From Whalleya microplaca (taxonomy: Eukaryota; Ascomycota; Sordariomycetes; Xylariales; Xylariaceae), in the NCBI GenBank assembly GCA_022497155.1, contig MU385713.1:1426001-1490000 (forward strand): DNA of 64,000 bases. Direction: 5' to 3'. The notes beneath the pieces were generated by a model, which saw only the letters and a list, made by a program, of their open reading frames with translations, was not told the DNA's origin and did no database searches. This document shows positions 59,983 to 64,000 of this stretch, one piece after another; positions within the stretch are counted from its first letter, which is position 1, and each line of letters opens with the position of its first letter. The position numbers and the translations under genes are program-made.

Positions 59983-62900
59983 CTAAGTAGAAACTCTAGC
60001 TGCCCGCCATTCGCTGGTAATGAAATTTCCAAGCGCCACAATAGACATGTCTCCTAGGATGTCAAAAATTGCCACATCCACCGCAAACTGCTTCATAATC
60101 CAATTGCGCAGATACACCGCGCTCAAAGAGTCGGCGCCAGCCATGTGCAACGGCTCTTCCAGACTGATACTTGCTCTAGTGGTCAAGACAAGACTACAAA
60201 TCTGATCTGCAATAGCACCAGCAACGATCTCGCACATCTCTGCAACGGAGCCCGCTTCGGCCAAGGAATGGTTGAAGTTGGTGACTCCGCCAGTGTCGCC
60301 TTCCGGCTCCTCGTTACTGTCTCGCTGACCGAGCATCTGGCTCCAGAAAGGATGGGAGAATGCCGGCGGGAAATTGGCCCCGCGCCGGTCTTTCAAGGAA
60401 GGATTGATAATCCCTGAAATAATCTGCGACGAAATATCCCCTATGTCGAGGTGGGAATCACAGAAATAATCGAAGAGATCCAAAACTTCAGACTCAGAGA
60501 GCATAGTATAGACGTTCTCCGCAGCAAGCCGCTCCGCTAACCCTTCGGTTTGGGCTAGCAACCCGCCGGTGGCAAGAAGGCCAAGATCTAGGGAGACCGC
60601 CTTTTCACCGATTGAAAGACGGTATCTAGCCAAAGCATCTTGATAGGTATTCCCAGCAGCGTAGTTGATCTGGGTTGCTTGGCCCATGATACCAGTGATA
60701 GAGGATGTCAGAATGAAGAAGTCCATCCCCTTCGGAAGAAGCTCGTGCAGGTTCCAAGAGCCGTAAACCTTGGGATTGACTGCCACTTGCCAATCCTCAA
60801 AGCTCATGTTTTCGTACATAATGTCCTTTTCACCGTGTCAGTATATAATCAGGGCCAACTCAGTGGCCTACTCACCTTGAGAGCGCCAGCAGCTTGGACA
60901 CACCCTTTGATAGCAGGCATATCTTGGATTTGCTGGAGGGCAGCTTGAAGTGACGAGTGGTCCGCAACGTTGCATAAAGGTGTGCGAACTTTGACACCAA
61001 ATTCCTGTAAGTCTCGAACAGTTGTCATGGCTGCCTCGCTGCGCGGGCCGGAGCGGGAAAAGAGAATTAGGTTCCGAGCGCCACGACTCGCCATCCATCT
61101 AGCTATACATTGTCCCAGATCCCCCAGGCCGCCTGAGATGACATAACTTGAGGACGGGTCAAACAACTCCCTCGTTTCAGAGAGTTTGTACGTCTTCAAA
61201 GAAAGAGTTAGCTAAAGGTACAGTACAAGAAGAATATGGTACCTACACGTATCTGACTTCGGTCATCAAATCTAATGACAATACGTTCCTCGGGCGCAAG
61301 GCCTCTTGCAGAAGCAGCGACCGTCTCAATATTAGAAAGGTCAATGGTCTTTATTTGAAGGGGGAGGCTTGTAAACGTGTCACTGAGCTTCGAAAATGGC
61401 ATTCCCAATCGATCAAATCGGTGCTGTAGCACTTCTATGATATCCACGGTCTTGAAGCCAACCGTAGCTGGTAACTCAACGCAATTGATCGGAACATCAT
61501 TTCCTTCAAATGATGTCCTGATGCTCAAAATCTGGCCGAACTTAGAAACACCCTCAATGAGTTGGGTTATATCAGTGTTCGCGAAATCCAAGACGAGGTT
61601 GGCTCCTGAATTAAAACATGATCGGACAGATTCTGCAAAGCAAGCTTCCTCGAGCCTTTTAACTCCGTTGAAATAAGACCTCTCGCCTCCGGTGGCCGGT
61701 GCTGTAGTGCAAAGCATCGGGGTGTACTTCTTCAGCACGTCGAGCATCGCCCTCCCGAGCCTCGTATCACCCCCTCGCACGACGACTACATCATCATGTT
61801 GAATTCTGACCTCTTGCGCTAGATAGTTGGCAATTATATAGTCCTGGGGCAGTGTGGAAGCTTCTTCAAAGGACAAGGACTCAGGTATTTTGATGACGAA
61901 ACTCCGGTTTGTTCTGCTAGTGGAGTGAAGTATATCGGTACCGTAAGCACAGACACGATCTCCTACAGTGAAATCGCAGCTGGAGCCGACCTTAGTTACG
62001 AAGCCAGCACACTCTCGACCGATAGTAAGGTTGGAAGCTTTGCCCGTGATGACTGAAATATCGGCTGGATTGAGCGCGACGGCTTTAATTTCGATTTCAA
62101 CTTCATCGGGACCGACAGAATTGCGGCCATGGCTATCTTCTATAATTCGCGGTGGCCGGTAACTGCCTACATCGTGAAGAATAACTCTAAAAGGCTTTGC
62201 ATCTTTCGTGCTCTTTGTGGCGAGAGTCTCTCCAGAAAGCCTTTCTGACATCGCTTCTTTGAATAAAACATTCTCGTATATCCGGCTCAGATTTAGAGCC
62301 CCATCTTGTACGGTATAATCCTCGGGTTGCTCAAAGGATTCATTCTTGAGAAGACTCTTCAAAGCCGAACCAATCAGCTTATAGTCATTTGCGCGTGAAT
62401 CAGAGTTTTTCTCCAGGGCTAGGGTGGATAGAGTGGACTTGATGTTTTCGATCCGGAAAACCCTTGCAAAGCCGTGTATCATCCCGTGACTTGGGTCAAC
62501 GAAGGGCCCACTTCCCTTGGATATCCAAAGAACCTTCGAAGCACATGAAAGCAAGTGCTTGAGTGATGAAAAGCTCCTTTCATCCAGGCGGGATAGAATA
62601 GCGCTTTCTAAATCGAATAATGTGATGACAATCTCGGAAGACGAAATGCATCCCTGAAAGCTGGTCAAGTCTATGCGCATTACACCATAGCCTTCGGCAG
62701 AGAGTCCTGAAAACAAAATGTCCGCCATTTCTGCTTGCATACTTGAGTCAGGTTCGAGCGCGATAGTTACTTCGGGGAGTACAGTAGTCTTCACGTCCCC
62801 GAATTCAACTGCGGTTGCACAAATGATGCTCATTAAATGAGATTCCTCATCGGCGAAGTCGCGAAGGATAAAGTCTGCACCAGAGAATCCATTACGGCGC

Positions 62901-64000
62901 AGTAGGCTATTCCAAGCTTCCTCGCTTAGGAGTGGGCTCATCACACGACCGTCGTCTGTATCTGGCCACCATCCTGGCAACAAACCGAAGACAAACCCGA
63001 CCTCGATTCGCTCCGGGTGTATGTATTCGTGGAGAAGTAGCTTGCCTTCTGTTCTCATCAATCTCCTCAAACCTTTCAGTGTGCGATCAAGGTCTTTAGT
63101 GACATGGAGAACATTGGATGCCGAAATAATATCGAAGGTTTCTTCTTTGAACCCCTGAGTCAGGGGGTCTTGCTCCACATTCAGGGTAGCAAATTTTAGC
63201 TTGTGGCCGAGGCCAGGAAAACGTACCCGAGCTCTTTCAAAGAATACCGGGGAAATGTCTGTATAACAATAGCTATTGAAGCTCCCTTTCGCACCGGTGA
63301 TGACGTTTGAAGAAATTCCCTTGAGAACATGCTCAGTGAAGGATCCAGTGCCAGCACCGATTTCCAAAAAGTCCATGTTGGGGTACTTGAAAGTAAGGTC
63401 TTTTAAGTAAAATTGAAGTTTATGAAAGCATGTTGAGCTTTCCAACAATCGTCTGTAGAACTTTTCAACAAGATCATCTTCGAAAATCAGTTTCACCATG
63501 TCAGACTTTCCCTGCAAGATGTCCAAGGCGCTATCAGCCACTCTAAGAAAGAATTCTCCTAGAAAACCTTCTTTCGCGACGCTATGTCGGAGTGAATTTT
63601 TATTTGCGGCACAATTGTGAACTGTATCCAGTTGCCATCCCATCCAGTCTACATATCTCTTCAGGTACGGTTTTGTAGAATCGATGCCTGTTTCTTTGAT
63701 GTCGTTGCATAGTTCTTTCATCACGGAGTAAATATAGTGCCTCAGGTTATAAAAGAAGTCTCTTGGGCCTAAAGGATTTGAACCATGGATGGAGTCAAGT
63801 CGCCTCAGAATTTCTCTCCCTGGGAGAGTCTCGACATCCACACCGGTCTTGATACCACACCAGAATTTGCGGTATTCAACCGCTTCTTCATTACTCTCGA
63901 CAGAAGCGATGATGGTTGTTTGCAGACCCTCAAGTACCAACCTAACATGTTCTCTGTTATTCGCCAGTGCAAACCCAGAGTATAGCTTGGTTCTTGAGGT
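59983..64000 (-). CDS. Highly reducing polyketide synthase, C-terminal part (MT-ER0-KR-ACP)
   Basis: The frame is open to the right edge, so the KS, AT and DH part lies outside. Exons in view are 64000-61247, 61193-60876 and 60825-59983, joined in phase 0 by 53-nt and 50-nt introns. Domains in order: C-methyltransferase (LEIGAGTGSFTEHVL, near 63360); KR structural region; enoylreductase (about 62180-61250) in which the NADPH loop reads VVVVRGGDTRLGRAML instead of a GGVGQAA-type loop; KR with ISGGLGDLGQ and a Ser/Tyr pair (SSITG..NYAAGN); and ACP with the phosphopantetheine Ser in GADSLSAV at about 60121-60138. No thioesterase or reductase release domain follows. The ER is probably inactive, so a trans-acting partner or unsaturated product is expected. 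Confidence 0.93.

Noticed and set aside
60826..61246. Apparent frameshifts in the PKS
   Set aside because: Both breaks coincide with GT..AG introns of 53 and 50 nt joined in phase 0, so the gene is intact here.

Overview
This window is nuclear DNA of a filamentous ascomycete (Pezizomycotina). Genes carry short GT..AG introns (mostly 50-70 nt) with CTAAC/CTGAC-type branch points, promoters have pyrimidine-rich leaders, and a 10.6-kb block is riddled with C-to-T/G-to-A changes typical of RIP (repeat-induced point mutation). The species cannot be fixed from sequence alone. No RNA genes or CRISPR arrays were found.

Layout. (1) 1.3-25.1 kb is an accessory region rich in small nuclear proteins with an N-terminal Myb/SANT-like domain and a charged, NLS- or AT-hook-bearing tail. 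Four members or remnants lie in tandem on the minus strand (1.3-4.6 kb). Four more are on the plus strand (7.0, 21.6, 22.7 and 24.2 kb), and a more divergent one sits at 39.8 kb. Between them are an ankyrin-repeat protein (9.0-10.1 kb), a large secreted Ser/Thr-rich protein (11.3-15.1 kb), a zinc alcohol dehydrogenase (16.3-17.5 kb), two solo LTRs and a small velvet-like protein (19.4-19.9 kb). (2) 25-39.7 kb is gene-poor. It holds a possible 50-residue secreted peptide (28.1 kb), a well-expressed-looking heptad-repeat protein (30.7-32.0 kb) and a decayed fragment of the same family (33.9-34.3 kb). (3) 43.2-45.2 kb is a broken coding relic interrupted by a 405-bp hAT-type MITE with a perfect 8-bp target duplication. 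(4) 45.5-56.1 kb is an AT-rich, RIP-mutated retrotransposon graveyard: a minus-strand Ty3/gypsy element with paired LTRs, and a second pol whose RT/RNase H/zinc-finger part is inverted relative to its integrase core. Two little-mutated LTRs follow. (5) 57.3-64.0 kb is the edge of a polyketide gene cluster: an FAD monooxygenase, a carboxymuconolactone-decarboxylase-like protein and the C-terminal part of a highly reducing PKS (methyltransferase, degenerate enoylreductase, ketoreductase, ACP) that runs off the right edge.

Taken together, the window looks like a rapidly evolving compartment: tandem duplication and decay of putative DNA-binding proteins, secreted proteins, and a biosynthetic cluster against a silenced repeat block. 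The Myb-like gene array is the most unusual coding feature. Gene models were spliced by eye from splice signals and reading-frame continuity and have no transcript support.
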